A stretch of 48,969 bases of DNA from the NCBI GenBank assembly GCA_024763035.1, contig JANTGG010000002.1:1-48969 (forward strand), given 5' to 3'. Positions within the stretch are counted from its first letter, which is position 1. Each line of letters starts with the position of its first letter. The DNA is from Desulfocapsa sp. Its GTDB lineage: Bacteria > Desulfobacterota > Desulfobulbia > Desulfobulbales > Desulfocapsaceae. Positions 14,688-23,879 of this stretch are shown here, piece after piece. Both the position numbers and the translations under genes were made by a program. The notes beneath the pieces were generated by a model that searched no databases, was not told where the DNA came from, and saw only the letters and a list, made by a program, of their open reading frames with translations.

Positions 14688-15212
14688 TCAGTCGTCTTCA
14701 ACGAGAAAGGAAACGAATTCAAGAATGGATTTTGACCAGATATCGTAAGCTTTAGGGGTTAGATGGACGCCGTCTCCCTGGAAGAAATCCGGATTTGGCT
14801 GGATTTTTTTGAACATATCAAGATAACAGCAACCGGTTCTCATGGTCAGCATTTCCACTTCAGCGTTGATTTCCTGCAGTCCGTCATGGTCAAGCCACGG
14901 AATCTGAAAGGGAAAAAGGCTGTTGGTTATGATATCTGTAGTAGGGTAGCTTGATGTCAGCTGAATAATAATTTTCTGAAGAGTATCCAGATAGTTATAG
15001 TCTTCAATGATCAGATTGTTGGTCCCGATCATGAGCATGACAATTTCCGGAGAATCTACGGCCTCGGTGATGGATGGAATCCTGTCCAGAAGTCCCTGGG
15101 CAGTTTCTCCGGGCACACCATAGTTGAGGATTTTAAAGTGGTGCATCCGCTCCTGCCAGTTGAAGTCGGCAACAAGAGAATCACCAAGAAAGAGAAAAGT
15201 GCCCTGAGTCAT
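14688..15212 (-). CDS. SGNH/GDSL-family hydrolase
   Basis: The 174-residue protein has block I FLGDSLVADFN with the nucleophilic serine at about residue 11, the block II glycine (NYGVPGET), block III GTNN and block V DGVHLTPKAY with the catalytic Asp-His pair. These enzymes are esterases or acyl hydrolases; size and motif order resemble TesA-like and acetylhydrolase members. No signal peptide follows the ATG at 15212, so it is probably cytoplasmic. It ends 52 bp before the lipoprotein start and could share its transcript. Confidence 0.9.
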   Translation of the reverse strand: MTQGTFLFLGDSLVADFNWQERMHHFKILNYGVPGETAQGLLDRIPSITEAVDSPEIVMLMIGTNNLIIEDYNYLDTLQKIIIQLTSSYPTTDIITNSLFPFQIPWLDHDGLQEINAEVEMLTMRTGCCYLDMFKKIQPNPDFFQGDGVHLTPKAYDIWSKSILEFVSFLVEDD

Positions 15213-15500
15213 AGAGTTTGTCTGCTTTATCGTACAATAGTTGTGTGAGCCATACCGTCCCGATTCGTGTCGAGTGGCAAGAAAGTAAGTATTCTTTTTA
15301 AAATAACAAGGAGAGATTGTCAAAACCCTTTTCTCTTTCGGACTCTTTATTCATAGATAAATTATCTTGCAAAATATAATAATAGGAATTATGATTAAAT
15401 TGTACTGCAAAATGATGGTCGAAAAGTTTCTCATGTATATATGCAGAGCAGTTTATCATAAACAGGCAGTGTCATTGATGCCGCAGCAAAGGAGCTTGTT

Positions 15501-16448
15501 ATGGGAATGTTTCAGCAATTGGAGATTGGCGATAAAGTTACTCCTGAGATCGATTGGGAGATGACCCCTGAACTCACCTTCGGGACTTTTGAATCCTGGG
15601 GAGGGCGTGAACAGCTGAGGAGTAGAATAACCGGCACCGAGCGGGTGTATTATTTCTTTATCGATAACTGGGAAGAAGAACCGAAACTTTGTCTGATGGA
15701 ACGTGGGGTGAAGTATGCCAAAGTTCTGGCAGAGATCAAGGCTCCGCGGCAGATGATGGAGAACTGTGTCAGGAACCAGGGGAGTTCTTCGCTGTTTGAG
15801 AAAAGCTATGCCATCGATGCCGATATCAAAGAATGGCTTATCGGCAATATTTTGGCTAAAGATAATCCTGCAGCAGTGATTCCCATACGGGAGGAAAAAG
15901 AGATCGAGGATATGGGGGATGCCCTGCCTCTTCTTGCGGACGCAGAACCCTGTGAAAACTGTGTTGATTTACCTTCTGCCCATTCCTTTATAAACGATGG
16001 TGAACTCGGACCGTTGCTGGAAAAATGGAATCTGTTTGATACGGAGCATAATCCGGAAGGGAATTTTGAGAATAAGCTGCTTGATCCTGCAGATGGAAAA
16101 ACTGTTGTGGATCAGCGTACCGGCCTTATGTGGCAGCGGGGCGGACTTGATATTACCGCTGTTCGCAGTATGAAACGGAATATCGAACAGTTGAACAAAG
16201 AAGGTTTCGCCGGATATCATGACTGGAGAATGCCCAGCATGGAAGAGGCAATGTCCCTGATGGAACGTGAAAAAAACGCCAAAGGAACATATCTCCACCT
16301 CTGTTTTTCCAAGGATCAGCCCTTTATCTTTGTGGAAGCCCAGCGTAAACCCGGCGGATACTGGTTCGTCGACTACAAACAGGGAAGGGCCTTCTGGTCG
16401 TCAGGTACGATTCCCGGAGGATTTGCACGCCTGTGCAGGACGGTGTAG
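15501..16448 (+). CDS. DUF1566 (Lcl) C-terminal domain protein
   Basis: The 315-residue protein has an N-terminal part (1-125) of unknown type that begins MGMFQQLEIGDKVTPEIDW and reads as a soluble beta-rich domain, a short acidic linker, then a DUF1566 domain from about 195: VVDQRTGLMWQRGG, YHDWRMPSMEEAMSL and FWSSGTIPGGFARLCR. The DUF1566 fold resembles C-type-lectin-like modules. No signal sequence is present. GGAG lies eight bases before the ATG. The transcript is ended by the hairpin at 16537. Function is unknown. Confidence 0.75.
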   Translation: MGMFQQLEIGDKVTPEIDWEMTPELTFGTFESWGGREQLRSRITGTERVYYFFIDNWEEEPKLCLMERGVKYAKVLAEIKAPRQMMENCVRNQGSSSLFEKSYAIDADIKEWLIGNILAKDNPAAVIPIREEKEIEDMGDALPLLADAEPCENCVDLPSAHSFINDGELGPLLEKWNLFDTEHNPEGNFENKLLDPADGKTVVDQRTGLMWQRGGLDITAVRSMKRNIEQLNKEGFAGYHDWRMPSMEEAMSLMEREKNAKGTYLHLCFSKDQPFIFVEAQRKPGGYWFVDYKQGRAFWSSGTIPGGFARLCRTV

Positions 16449-16536
16449 GGGAAAATTTGTGACGGGAAAAAGTGCTGCTGCTGGAAGCCCTCATTCCAGG
16501 ATCCCATCCTTCCAGTCTTAGCTCACCATCAAACAA

Positions 16537-16573
16537 AAACCGCCCATGATTTATTAAGAATCATGGGCGGTTT
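16537..16573. terminator. bidirectional terminator
   Basis: AAACCGCCCATGATT and AATCATGGGCGGTTT make a perfect 15-bp stem with a seven-base loop. It lies between convergent units, the DUF1566 gene and tRNA-Lys, and can serve both; A and T runs form its outer stem. Confidence 0.9.
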
Positions 16574-16581
16574 GTTGTACC

Positions 16582-16657
16582 TGGTGGGTCGTCGGGGAGT
16601 CGAACCCCGGACCTGCTGATTAAGAGTCAGATGCTCTACCAATTGAGCTAACAACCC
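16582..16657 (-). tRNA. tRNA-Lys (anticodon CTT)
   Basis: On the minus strand the acceptor stem GGGTTGT pairs with ACGACCC (one wobble), the anticodon arm is CTGA-CTCTTAA-TCAG with anticodon CTT, the T arm holds GGTTCGACTCC, and CCA is encoded. It reads AAG codons. Confidence 0.97.
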
Positions 16658-16687
16658 GGATAATTTTTTACAGATATTGCGAAAGAA

Positions 16688-16716
16688 TTATTAGCATACA
16701 GGATGGAATCCGTCAA
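16688..16716 (-). promoter_or_regulatory. promoter of tRNA-Lys
   Basis: On the minus strand TTGACG and TAATAA are separated by exactly 17 bp, 31 bp before the tRNA. Confidence 0.6.
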
Positions 16717-16744
16717 GCTCGGTTGCAGTGGTAATCACATTCTC

Positions 16745-16984
16745 TTATCTGTGCTTAACGCTTTTTGTCTGCACCTGGGCGATACGTTCTCCGCTCATAT
16801 TGGAAAAATTCTCACATTCCCGCTTATTAAGAAAGGGGCATGTCTCGGTCATAAACCATTTTTGTTTGGGGCACCAGAATCGGTTTTTGAAAGGTTCGTT
16901 GCAACCCTTTTTGGTTAAGAGCCTGCGTTTGCGATTTCCGTAACTGACGTCCCTGTCTTGTATAGAAAACTGCCATAGTGTCAT
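16745..16984 (-). CDS. small cysteine-containing orphan protein
   Basis: The 79-residue basic protein has four cysteines (about C28, C38, C49, C57) with many aromatic and lysine residues, a pattern that could fold around a zinc ion or disulfides. GGAGGG lies six bases before the ATG at 16984, one of the best ribosome sites in the window, and is the main reason to accept the gene. It lies alone between two convergent or parallel units, with the palindrome at 17041 in its upstream region. I recognise no family. Confidence 0.6.
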   Translation of the reverse strand: MTLWQFSIQDRDVSYGNRKRRLLTKKGCNEPFKNRFWCPKQKWFMTETCPFLNKRECENFSNMSGERIAQVQTKSVKHR

Positions 16985-17040
16985 GTTGCCCTCCTCAATC
17001 CTTGAGAATATTGATGAACAAACTATGACACTGTATCGGC

Positions 17041-17069
17041 ATATTTCCCGGAAATATTAAGGGAAATAT
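17041..17069. promoter_or_regulatory. inverted repeat upstream of the orphan gene
   Basis: ATATTTCCC and GGGAAATAT form a 9-bp inverted repeat with an 11-base spacer, and ATTTCCCGGAAAT is an overlapping palindrome. It lies about 60-85 bp before the start at 16984 and could be an operator or the end of the accAD-side transcript; neither has direct support. Confidence 0.4.
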
Positions 17070-17130
17070 ACAAAATCTATTACACAACCTGGTTGTGTCT
17101 TTCCTTATGCGGTCTGGTTTGCGGCTTCTG

Positions 17131-19407
17131 TTACCTGTAATACAAACTGGGGCTACCCATGGTCATCAGGGATTTATGGAGGTTTCTGCGGAAATCACGT
17201 CGATCCCAGATACCTTGGATATGTCCGCGCTTCAGGGCATTACGGGCTGAATGGTAATCCGGCGGGATGTCAATTCCTGTTGTCTCCCGAATAACCCTGT
17301 GCCCGGCAAAACCGATGCGGCTGGAGCGGATGGCAAACTGATAGGGGGAGCAGCCGAGAAAGCTGGCAACCGGTCCGGCATAGGAATTGTTGTCGTAGAC
17401 GACGATGTAGAGACCTCCAGCATCGATATATTCACGAACAGCCATGGTGCACTTGGGCATTTGTGTGACGCCCAGTGTTCCTTCCTGGATACGGATGCCG
17501 CCAGTGGTGTGTACATAAGAGAGCAGAGGGCGCTTTTTTCGTTTCGCCAGTTCACATGCCTGCACAAATTTCTCACCTTCTGCGGAGCCCACAGTCCCCT
17601 GACGAAAATCAGCATAGAGCATGGAGACAACAATCTTTATATCCATCACCTCTGCTTCAAAGGTGAGGTTGCCTGCGTTGCGTCCGGTCTTCTTTTTTGC
17701 AAGTTTCAGCCGTTCGTCAAATCCTTTGTAACCAAGCGGATTGCCAGACCGGATATCTGTGTTAAAGAGCTGAACACTGTCGGGATCAAAAATATTGTGG
17801 AGATACCACTTATGTTCGAGGGGGAAGTGATGGCCGCATGTCTCACAGACTCCTGCAAATTCACCAAACAGATCCGGTACCCAGAGATCCTTGCATCCGT
17901 ATTTCTTGGCATTGGGACATGTGACAGTCCTATCCTCGTTGGCGAGGGGGCTGGTGTAGGTGTCTGTCAGTTCCAACGGATCCTGCACAAAGTCGGAACT
18001 GTCTGATGCGGATTTGTTATAGGTTATTCGCAGGACGGGTGCATTCTTTTTCGGCTTGTCTTTGGCGAAGAAGTCCTTAACCGTATGCAGCGGGGTGGAG
18101 AGTTTCTTCAGGACAACGGATCCCTCCCCGGACACATCTTTGATGACTTTTTTCATCTGTTTGTGAGATGATTTCACCACATCATAGCGAAGGTTGTAAT
18201 AAATCTTTTCGTTTTTTTCCTGAAACTGTTTAAAAAATGATTCTGTGGGCAGCGGCATTCCTTCAAATCCGTGCATTCCCATTTGCCGGTATTTCCTGGA
18301 GCGCTGAATCAGCAGGCGGCGGGTCTCGTCACTGTTAAGATCCCAGGGGATGTCTACGGCGAGATCTTTACGTTCTGTTTTCTGTTTTTTCCGTTTGTTT
18401 TCCCAGTCGCGAAATGCCTTGAAACTTTTTGTGTTCAGGACCACTTTGTCTGTTGCCCGGGTAATCTCAGAGCGGAGCTGGGCAAAAAAGGCAAAGTCGT
18501 CGTGCCGTGCGCCAAGGGGCGGTTCTTTGACTATGGCATCAATTGTTCCGAGATTTCGGTTGTCAAGAGCGGTAAGTTTCAGTCGTTCTGCACACACCTC
18601 AATCAGTTCTTTGGGGACTTTTTCCCCTTCCCGGATTCGCCCTTCAATGGCGGCGGCACCTTCCGGTGAGATAACCGAGTAGTAGCCGTGGGAACACATA
18701 AGGCGGAAATCTGAGAGCCCGATGGCCTCTGCACCACCTGAACCGCCCTCGGAAATCATGGAGATGATGGGAACACGCAGCTTGCTCATGGCGTAGATAT
18801 TTCTGGCGATCTGCTGGGCAGCCCCCGGATATTCTTCGATGGGGAAAGAGCCGGGGGTGAAGATGTAAAAATGAATGGGGATGCCCTCTGTCTCGGCAAC
18901 CTTCATGTAGCGAAGGGCTTTTTCGTTGCCCTCCGGACGACATGAACCGCCATTACGGAATTCCTCACCGTGACCGGTCTCCTGACCGATGACCATAACC
19001 GTTGCCGTGTAGGGTTTGCCCTTGATTCGCCGGACGATGGTCGCCTTGGCACAAACCATGGCAGGGTCGATATTGGCATCGTCCTGACCACCGAGTTCGG
19101 TGTAGTCTTCATAGACATTTTCCAGGATATCCTTCAGACTGAACCGTTCAATGGTGCGCACAATGCGTACCCGTTCCATGGGCGTCAGCTGTTCTTCGGC
19201 ACGTTCCTCCAGGAAACTGATGGATTCGTCCAGTTTGCGGATTTCGCCTTCAAACTCTTCTTTGCTCAGTTCGTAAGGGTTCTGTTTAAGGGAGGTGCAT
19301 GTTTCCTGAAAGCCGAAGAGGTTACCCCAGTTGGTAAAATCTTTTATCTGGATCAGGTAGTTTATGCGCTCCTCAATTTTCTGAAGCCTTTTTAATAATT
19401 CATTCAT
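17131..19407 (-). CDS. accAD: acetyl-CoA carboxylase carboxyltransferase, alpha and beta fused
   Basis: The 758-residue protein joins both carboxyltransferase subunits in the order alpha-beta. Residues about 1-335 are AccA-like (coiled N-terminus, ISEGGSGGAEAIG, YYSVISPEGAAAI). A charged linker of about 130 residues follows. From about 480 the AccD part has a zinc-ribbon segment with unusual spacing (C-x7-C, later CETC), then YVHTTGGIRIQEGTLGVTQMP and SRIGFAGHRVIRET. It transfers carboxylate from biotin to acetyl-CoA, the first step of fatty acid synthesis. The biotin carboxylase gene lies 127 bp upstream on the same strand. No biotin carrier (AccB) gene is nearby. Confidence 0.93.
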   Translation of the reverse strand: MNELLKRLQKIEERINYLIQIKDFTNWGNLFGFQETCTSLKQNPYELSKEEFEGEIRKLDESISFLEERAEEQLTPMERVRIVRTIERFSLKDILENVYEDYTELGGQDDANIDPAMVCAKATIVRRIKGKPYTATVMVIGQETGHGEEFRNGGSCRPEGNEKALRYMKVAETEGIPIHFYIFTPGSFPIEEYPGAAQQIARNIYAMSKLRVPIISMISEGGSGGAEAIGLSDFRLMCSHGYYSVISPEGAAAIEGRIREGEKVPKELIEVCAERLKLTALDNRNLGTIDAIVKEPPLGARHDDFAFFAQLRSEITRATDKVVLNTKSFKAFRDWENKRKKQKTERKDLAVDIPWDLNSDETRRLLIQRSRKYRQMGMHGFEGMPLPTESFFKQFQEKNEKIYYNLRYDVVKSSHKQMKKVIKDVSGEGSVVLKKLSTPLHTVKDFFAKDKPKKNAPVLRITYNKSASDSSDFVQDPLELTDTYTSPLANEDRTVTCPNAKKYGCKDLWVPDLFGEFAGVCETCGHHFPLEHKWYLHNIFDPDSVQLFNTDIRSGNPLGYKGFDERLKLAKKKTGRNAGNLTFEAEVMDIKIVVSMLYADFRQGTVGSAEGEKFVQACELAKRKKRPLLSYVHTTGGIRIQEGTLGVTQMPKCTMAVREYIDAGGLYIVVYDNNSYAGPVASFLGCSPYQFAIRSSRIGFAGHRVIRETTGIDIPPDYHSARNALKRGHIQGIWDRRDFRRNLHKSLMTMGSPSLYYR

Positions 19408-19534
19408 AGGTATGCTGTGTGTGTTCTAACCCTGGTAAACGGCAAGTAAAGCCGGCACTTTTTCAGTAGCCCCCGGGGAGTATAAGCGGTCTTGTAACGT
19501 ACTGTTAATAAACACCAAAAGAAGTTGTCGGACG

Positions 19535-20938
19535 TTAAAAAGTCAGGAGTCGATTCAGGTTGTTTCGCAGGTAGTCCAGGTTGGTGACGATGGGCTGACC
19601 TTTTGAATCCTGTCCTTTAATACTGGTTTCGTTAATAAACTGAGCAGCCCGCTTCTTCGCCTCTTCGACACTTTCCCCCCAGACCAGCGCGAGGGCCAGA
19701 TTGGGATCATATTCACTGGGGATGGTGTAGGGGCGGTCGAAGGGGACGTGGGAATACACCACGGACCAGTCATGTTCAGGGAAGGTGAAGTCTGTAATGG
19801 TGCCGATCCAGGGAGCAAAGCCGCGGTTGGTGTCTTCTGCCACGATACGCAGCTCTATGGATGCCCCCTTGAATTCAACCTGATTCTGCTTGTAGCCGAT
19901 TTTTTCGCCGAGGGCGAGTCGGATCTGTTCCCGGATCAGGTTGGGATGTTTGCCGTCCAGATAACTGATGCGGGCGGAGACATCATTTTCCACCTGTATC
20001 CGCGTGTTGACCTCGAGCAGGTAGGGCTGCCCCGAACGGGAGACTATCCATTCCCATGTGCCCACGTTGTCGTAGCGAACGTGAGCTGCAAGTCTCAGGG
20101 AGTACTCGACAATCTGGTCAAGAACCTTCTTTTCGTCAAAGTCGTAATCAAAGCAGGATGCATGAAATCCGGGTGCTGCCTCCACGCGTTTCTGACGTCC
20201 GGTGGATTGAATGGTACAGTTCCGGGAGGAAAAATGAATCCGCTCACCATGCCGGGAACAGAGCAGCTGCACCTCAAGGTGGTTGTAGTCTGTGAGGCAC
20301 TGTTCGATAAGAACGCCGCCATCGCCGAACTGCCGTTTGGCATAGTTCTGTACTTGTCGATAGATGCGGCGGAACTGCTCGAGTTCTGTGACTTCCTCAA
20401 TACCCATGCCGCCGCCGCCCGCTGCAGCTTTTACAAGGATTGAGGGATTTTTGATTCCCTGGCTTGTCTGATCTTCCATGAGTTCCCTGGCGATCTCTTC
20501 AGCCTCCATTTCGTTATAGATGGGGCTGTCGGTTCCGGGAATGGTCGGGATGTTGAGTTTGTTGGCCACCCGTTTTGTGTTGATTTTATCACCGAGGTTT
20601 TTTACCACTTCCCAGTTCGGACCAATAAAGATCAGGGAGCGGTCGCGGATGGAGGCACGTCTTGCAAAGCGAAAGTCTTCCGAGAAAAACCCGTACCCGG
20701 GGTGGATGGCAGTGCAGCGGGTGTGGTCTGCCACTGCGAAGAGATCGTTTGGTTCGGTGTAGCTTGTGATGCACCAGGCATTTTGCTGCGGACCGTCGGT
20801 GTTGTTTAACTGGACATGTTCAGAGTCTTTGTCCGCTTCGGTGTAAACGACCACGTAATCAAGACCGAGGTCTTTGCAGGCGTTCATGATGCGGATGGCA
20901 ATTTCGCCCCTGTTTGCTATCAGGACCTTTCCTTCCAA
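19535..20938 (-). CDS. accC: biotin carboxylase subunit of acetyl-CoA carboxylase
   Basis: The 467-residue ATP-grasp protein has the biotin carboxylase N-terminus KVLIANRGEIAIR, HPGYGFFSED, the glycine loop KAAAGGGGMG, and EVNTRIQVEN, where the family usually has EMNTRIQVEH. The loop before it (RNCTIQSTGRQKRVEAAPG) is also longer than in standard AccC. It carboxylates biotin on the carrier protein using ATP and bicarbonate. The start is read as TTG at 20938 because AAGAGG lies six bases before it and family homology starts there; an ATG at 20983 would add 15 unconserved residues. It precedes the fused carboxyltransferase. Confidence 0.92.
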   Translation of the reverse strand: MEGKVLIANRGEIAIRIMNACKDLGLDYVVVYTEADKDSEHVQLNNTDGPQQNAWCITSYTEPNDLFAVADHTRCTAIHPGYGFFSEDFRFARRASIRDRSLIFIGPNWEVVKNLGDKINTKRVANKLNIPTIPGTDSPIYNEMEAEEIARELMEDQTSQGIKNPSILVKAAAGGGGMGIEEVTELEQFRRIYRQVQNYAKRQFGDGGVLIEQCLTDYNHLEVQLLCSRHGERIHFSSRNCTIQSTGRQKRVEAAPGFHASCFDYDFDEKKVLDQIVEYSLRLAAHVRYDNVGTWEWIVSRSGQPYLLEVNTRIQVENDVSARISYLDGKHPNLIREQIRLALGEKIGYKQNQVEFKGASIELRIVAEDTNRGFAPWIGTITDFTFPEHDWSVVYSHVPFDRPYTIPSEYDPNLALALVWGESVEEAKKRAAQFINETSIKGQDSKGQPIVTNLDYLRNNLNRLLTF

Positions 20939-21018
20939 CGTGTTCCTCTTGTAAGTAGTCGGGATGGCAAGAAAAAAAGCCATGCCTGAATAAAATTAAA
21001 AAGTATATCTGATTTCTT

Positions 21019-21047
21019 TTGCGACAATATTTAATCCTGTCTACTAT
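21019..21047 (+). promoter_or_regulatory. promoter upstream of lnt
   Basis: TTGCGA and TACTAT are spaced by 17 bp. Transcription would start close to 21054, so either the lnt mRNA is nearly leaderless or translation begins at the second Met (21078), with the GGAGGA at 21057 as ribosome site. Confidence 0.45.
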
Positions 21048-21053
21048 AGTCAG

Positions 21054-22643
21054 ATGGAGGAAATTAGAAAAGAAAAAATGTCTCCCCGAAAAAATCAGTT
21101 CAGATTCCCGGCAGTTGGCCTTACTGTTTTGCTGCTTTGGGCCGCCCTTCCCGGAGGGGGAGGATGGCTGCCGCTGCTTGGGCTTGCCTGTGTGCCGTTG
21201 TTTGTCTGTATCTGCCAAAGCAGCAGGCGTCAGGCCATGTTTCTTGGTCTGTCTGCCGGTTTTTTCTTTTTTCTTGCCGAACTGTACTGGATCGTCTCCG
21301 TACTTGGTCAGTACGGCGGGCTGCCCTTATACCTCTCGCTTCCGGCACTGTTGCTTTTGTCGCTCTATATGGCATGCTATATGATGATATTTGCCTGGCT
21401 GGCAAATGTGTTTGTCAATCGATTTTCATTTGCCCTGTGTCTGTGGCTGTTGCCCGCCGCCTGGACAGGGCTTGACTGGTTGCGCTCTTTTGCGGGCAGC
21501 GGCTTTCCCTGGATGGATCTGGGCTACGGCGTTACTTTGCAGCCTGTTTTGATGCAGGCGGCAGATATTGCGGGACATTACGGGCTGACCTTTCTGGTGA
21601 TTCTGCTTAACACCCTGTTTGCCTTTGTGTGCCTGCACAGGAAAGATACAGCTCTTTGTCTGCGACTGACTCTGCCGGTGGCAGCTCTTTTACTGATGGC
21701 TGGCGGCTATTCGGTAATTCGCTGGCAGCAGATTTCTGCAGAAGAAGGGGGGGAGGCGCTGAATATCGCCGTTGTGCAGAGTAATGTGGATCAGGCTCAG
21801 AAATGGAATCCTGCCCGACAGCAGCAGACGATTCTTGACTTCATCACCCTCAGTTCACAGGTGATGAAAGATTCCCCCCGACCGGATCTCGTGGTCTGGC
21901 CGGAAACGGCACTTCCCTTTTTTCCTGTGCACCATCCACTGTTGGCCCCAATTGCAGATTTTCTGAAATATGAAAAGGTTATGCTCCTGACGGGTGCTCC
22001 CTGGTATGAACGTCCCGGGAATCCTGAGGGGAAGGTGAAGTTTTTTAACTCCAGCCATCTCTTTGATACTACTGGGGAAATTGTCGGAATGACGTCGAAG
22101 ACGCACCTTGTGCCTTTTGGCGAGTATGTGCCCATGCAGGATCTGCTGCCCTTCATCGCTCCTCTGGTTGAGGCGGCGGGAGATTTTACAGCGGGCAGGA
22201 TTCAATCGCCTCCTGCTTGTCAGAAGGCGAATATTGGGGTATTAATCTGTTTTGAATCCATATTTCCGGAAATATCCAGAAAGTGGGTGGACACAGGGGC
22301 AAATATACTGATAAATATCACAAACGATGCCTGGTACGGTCGTTCGAGTGCTCCGTATCAGACACTTGCCATGACCCGTATGCGGGCAGTGGAGACGCGA
22401 CGTTCGATTGTGCGTTCGGCAAATACCGGATTTTCCGCATTTATAGATCCTCTTGGGCGTCTGCTGCAGTTGTCGCCGCTGTTTGAACCCTGGCAGGCCG
22501 TGGAGAGGATGCCGCTGCGTGAAGGGCGAACCCTGTTTGTCCGGGGCGGATATCTTTTTGCTCCGTTGTGCTTTGTTTTTGCATTTTTGGGACTGGCGGC
22601 CGCAGTGTTTGGAAAGGGAAAAATGAAACATGATGACCACTGA
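21054..22643 (+). CDS. lnt: apolipoprotein N-acyltransferase
   Basis: The 529-residue inner-membrane enzyme adds the third acyl chain to lipoproteins. About six hydrophobic segments fill residues 15-215, then a periplasmic nitrilase-like domain carries the triad: glutamate in VVWPETALPF, lysine in SKTHLVPFGEYVP and cysteine in GVLICFESIFPE. A final membrane helix lies at about 500-520. Length matches the family. The start may be Met1 (21054) or Met9 (21078). It precedes prfB on the same strand with a 116-bp gap. The lipoprotein at 13742 would be one of its substrates. Confidence 0.96.
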   Translation: MEEIRKEKMSPRKNQFRFPAVGLTVLLLWAALPGGGGWLPLLGLACVPLFVCICQSSRRQAMFLGLSAGFFFFLAELYWIVSVLGQYGGLPLYLSLPALLLLSLYMACYMMIFAWLANVFVNRFSFALCLWLLPAAWTGLDWLRSFAGSGFPWMDLGYGVTLQPVLMQAADIAGHYGLTFLVILLNTLFAFVCLHRKDTALCLRLTLPVAALLLMAGGYSVIRWQQISAEEGGEALNIAVVQSNVDQAQKWNPARQQQTILDFITLSSQVMKDSPRPDLVVWPETALPFFPVHHPLLAPIADFLKYEKVMLLTGAPWYERPGNPEGKVKFFNSSHLFDTTGEIVGMTSKTHLVPFGEYVPMQDLLPFIAPLVEAAGDFTAGRIQSPPACQKANIGVLICFESIFPEISRKWVDTGANILINITNDAWYGRSSAPYQTLAMTRMRAVETRRSIVRSANTGFSAFIDPLGRLLQLSPLFEPWQAVERMPLREGRTLFVRGGYLFAPLCFVFAFLGLAAAVFGKGKMKHDDH

Positions 22644-22759
22644 AGCCCGGATACCTGAAAAATGGAACTTCGTGTTTTGTTTTACAGTTTTTCAGGAGTT
22701 AGGCACCAAAAGAAAAAATAATAAAGGTGACTGGAGTCACCATTTACTGGAGTACCCAT

Positions 22760-23870
22760 ATGTCAACTGAAACAGGAGCTGCCGTTTCCAAACAGAAACT
22801 GCAGGATCTCAAAGGCCGGATGCTGGCCTTGAAGGAGCATCTTTGACCTTGCCAGACGAAAAGATGAATTAGAACGTCTGGAACAGCAGACCCTGATGCC
22901 GGGGTTCTGGGATGATGCCGATGCCGCCCGCAAGGTGCAGAAGGATCTGGGGCAGCTGCAGGATATTATTAAGAGCTGGGAAGGTGCCTGGGAAGACTTG
23001 GAAGAGACGGAACTGCTGCTTGAGATGGCGATGGAGGAAAATGACTCTGCCATAGAACATGAGGTAGCGGATTCTTTACCGGGAATTGAAGAAAAACTCG
23101 ATATTGCTGAACTGGAATGTATGTTTTCCGGTGAACATGATGCGGCAAATGTTATTATGTCCATCCATGCCGGGGCAGGTGGTACCGAAGCTCAGGATTG
23201 GGTGGGAATCCTTCTGCGTATGTATCTGCGCTGGGCGGAAGCCAAGGGGATGAAGGCGGATATTCTTGATCTGCAACCCGGTGACGAAGCAGGCACTAAA
23301 AGTGTTACCCTTATGATCAAAGGGCGTTATGCCTACGGCTATATGCGTTCGGAACTTGGTATTCACCGATTGGTGCGGATCTCTCCATTTGATGCAAGCG
23401 GCAGAAGGCATACCTCTTTTGCTTCGGTGATGGTGATGCCGGAGCTTGATGACAGCATTGATGTGGATATTGATGACAAGGATCTGCGTGTTGATACCTA
23501 CCGTGCAAGCGGTGCCGGCGGGCAGCATGTGAACAAAACGGATTCTGCCATTCGTCTTACCCATATTCCCACCGGGACGGTGGTACAGTGCCAGAATGAG
23601 CGATCCCAGCATCGCAATAAAGATATGGCGATGAAGATGCTTGTGTCTCGTCTGTATGAGCTGGAAAAAGAGAAACAGGCTGCCCAGCAGGAAGGGTTGC
23701 ATGGAGACAAAAAGGAGATTGCCTGGGGCAGTCAGATCCGCTCCTATGTGCTGCAGCCGTACCGGATGATCAAGGATCACCGCACTGAGGTTGAGCAGGG
23801 CAATGTTGACAAGGTACTTGACGGTGGTATCGATGTATTTATCAAGGCATACCTGCTTTGGGCGAAGTAA
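22760..23870 (+). CDS. prfB: peptide chain release factor 2, programmed +1 frameshift
   Basis: RF2 ends translation at UGA and UAA. The first frame (ATG at 22760, 28 codons) ends at CTT TGA C (22841-22847); after skipping T22844 the second frame reads DLARRKDELERLEQQTLMPGFWDD and continues to 23870, giving about 369 residues. The stop-recognition motif SPF (RISPFDASG) and the catalytic GGQ (GAGGQHVNKTDSA) are present. The site has the internal AAGGAG element, as in E. coli prfB, so RF2 level controls its own synthesis. A short hairpin (22726-22741) precedes the ribosome site GGAG. A GlcF-like gene follows after 9 bp. Confidence 0.97.
22832..22847 (+). promoter_or_regulatory. RF2 autoregulatory frameshift site
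   Basis: AAGGAG at 22832-22837, then CAT CTT TGA C. The Shine-Dalgarno-like stretch lies three bases before the CTT slip codon, the same spacing class as the E. coli site. The TGA is at 22844-22846. Confidence 0.95.
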
Positions 23871-23879
23871 AGAGCCTCC

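Noticed and set aside
16703-16943. Two overlapping plus-strand frames opposite the four-cysteine gene
   Set aside because: They lack ribosome sites, while the minus-strand frame has a strong one.
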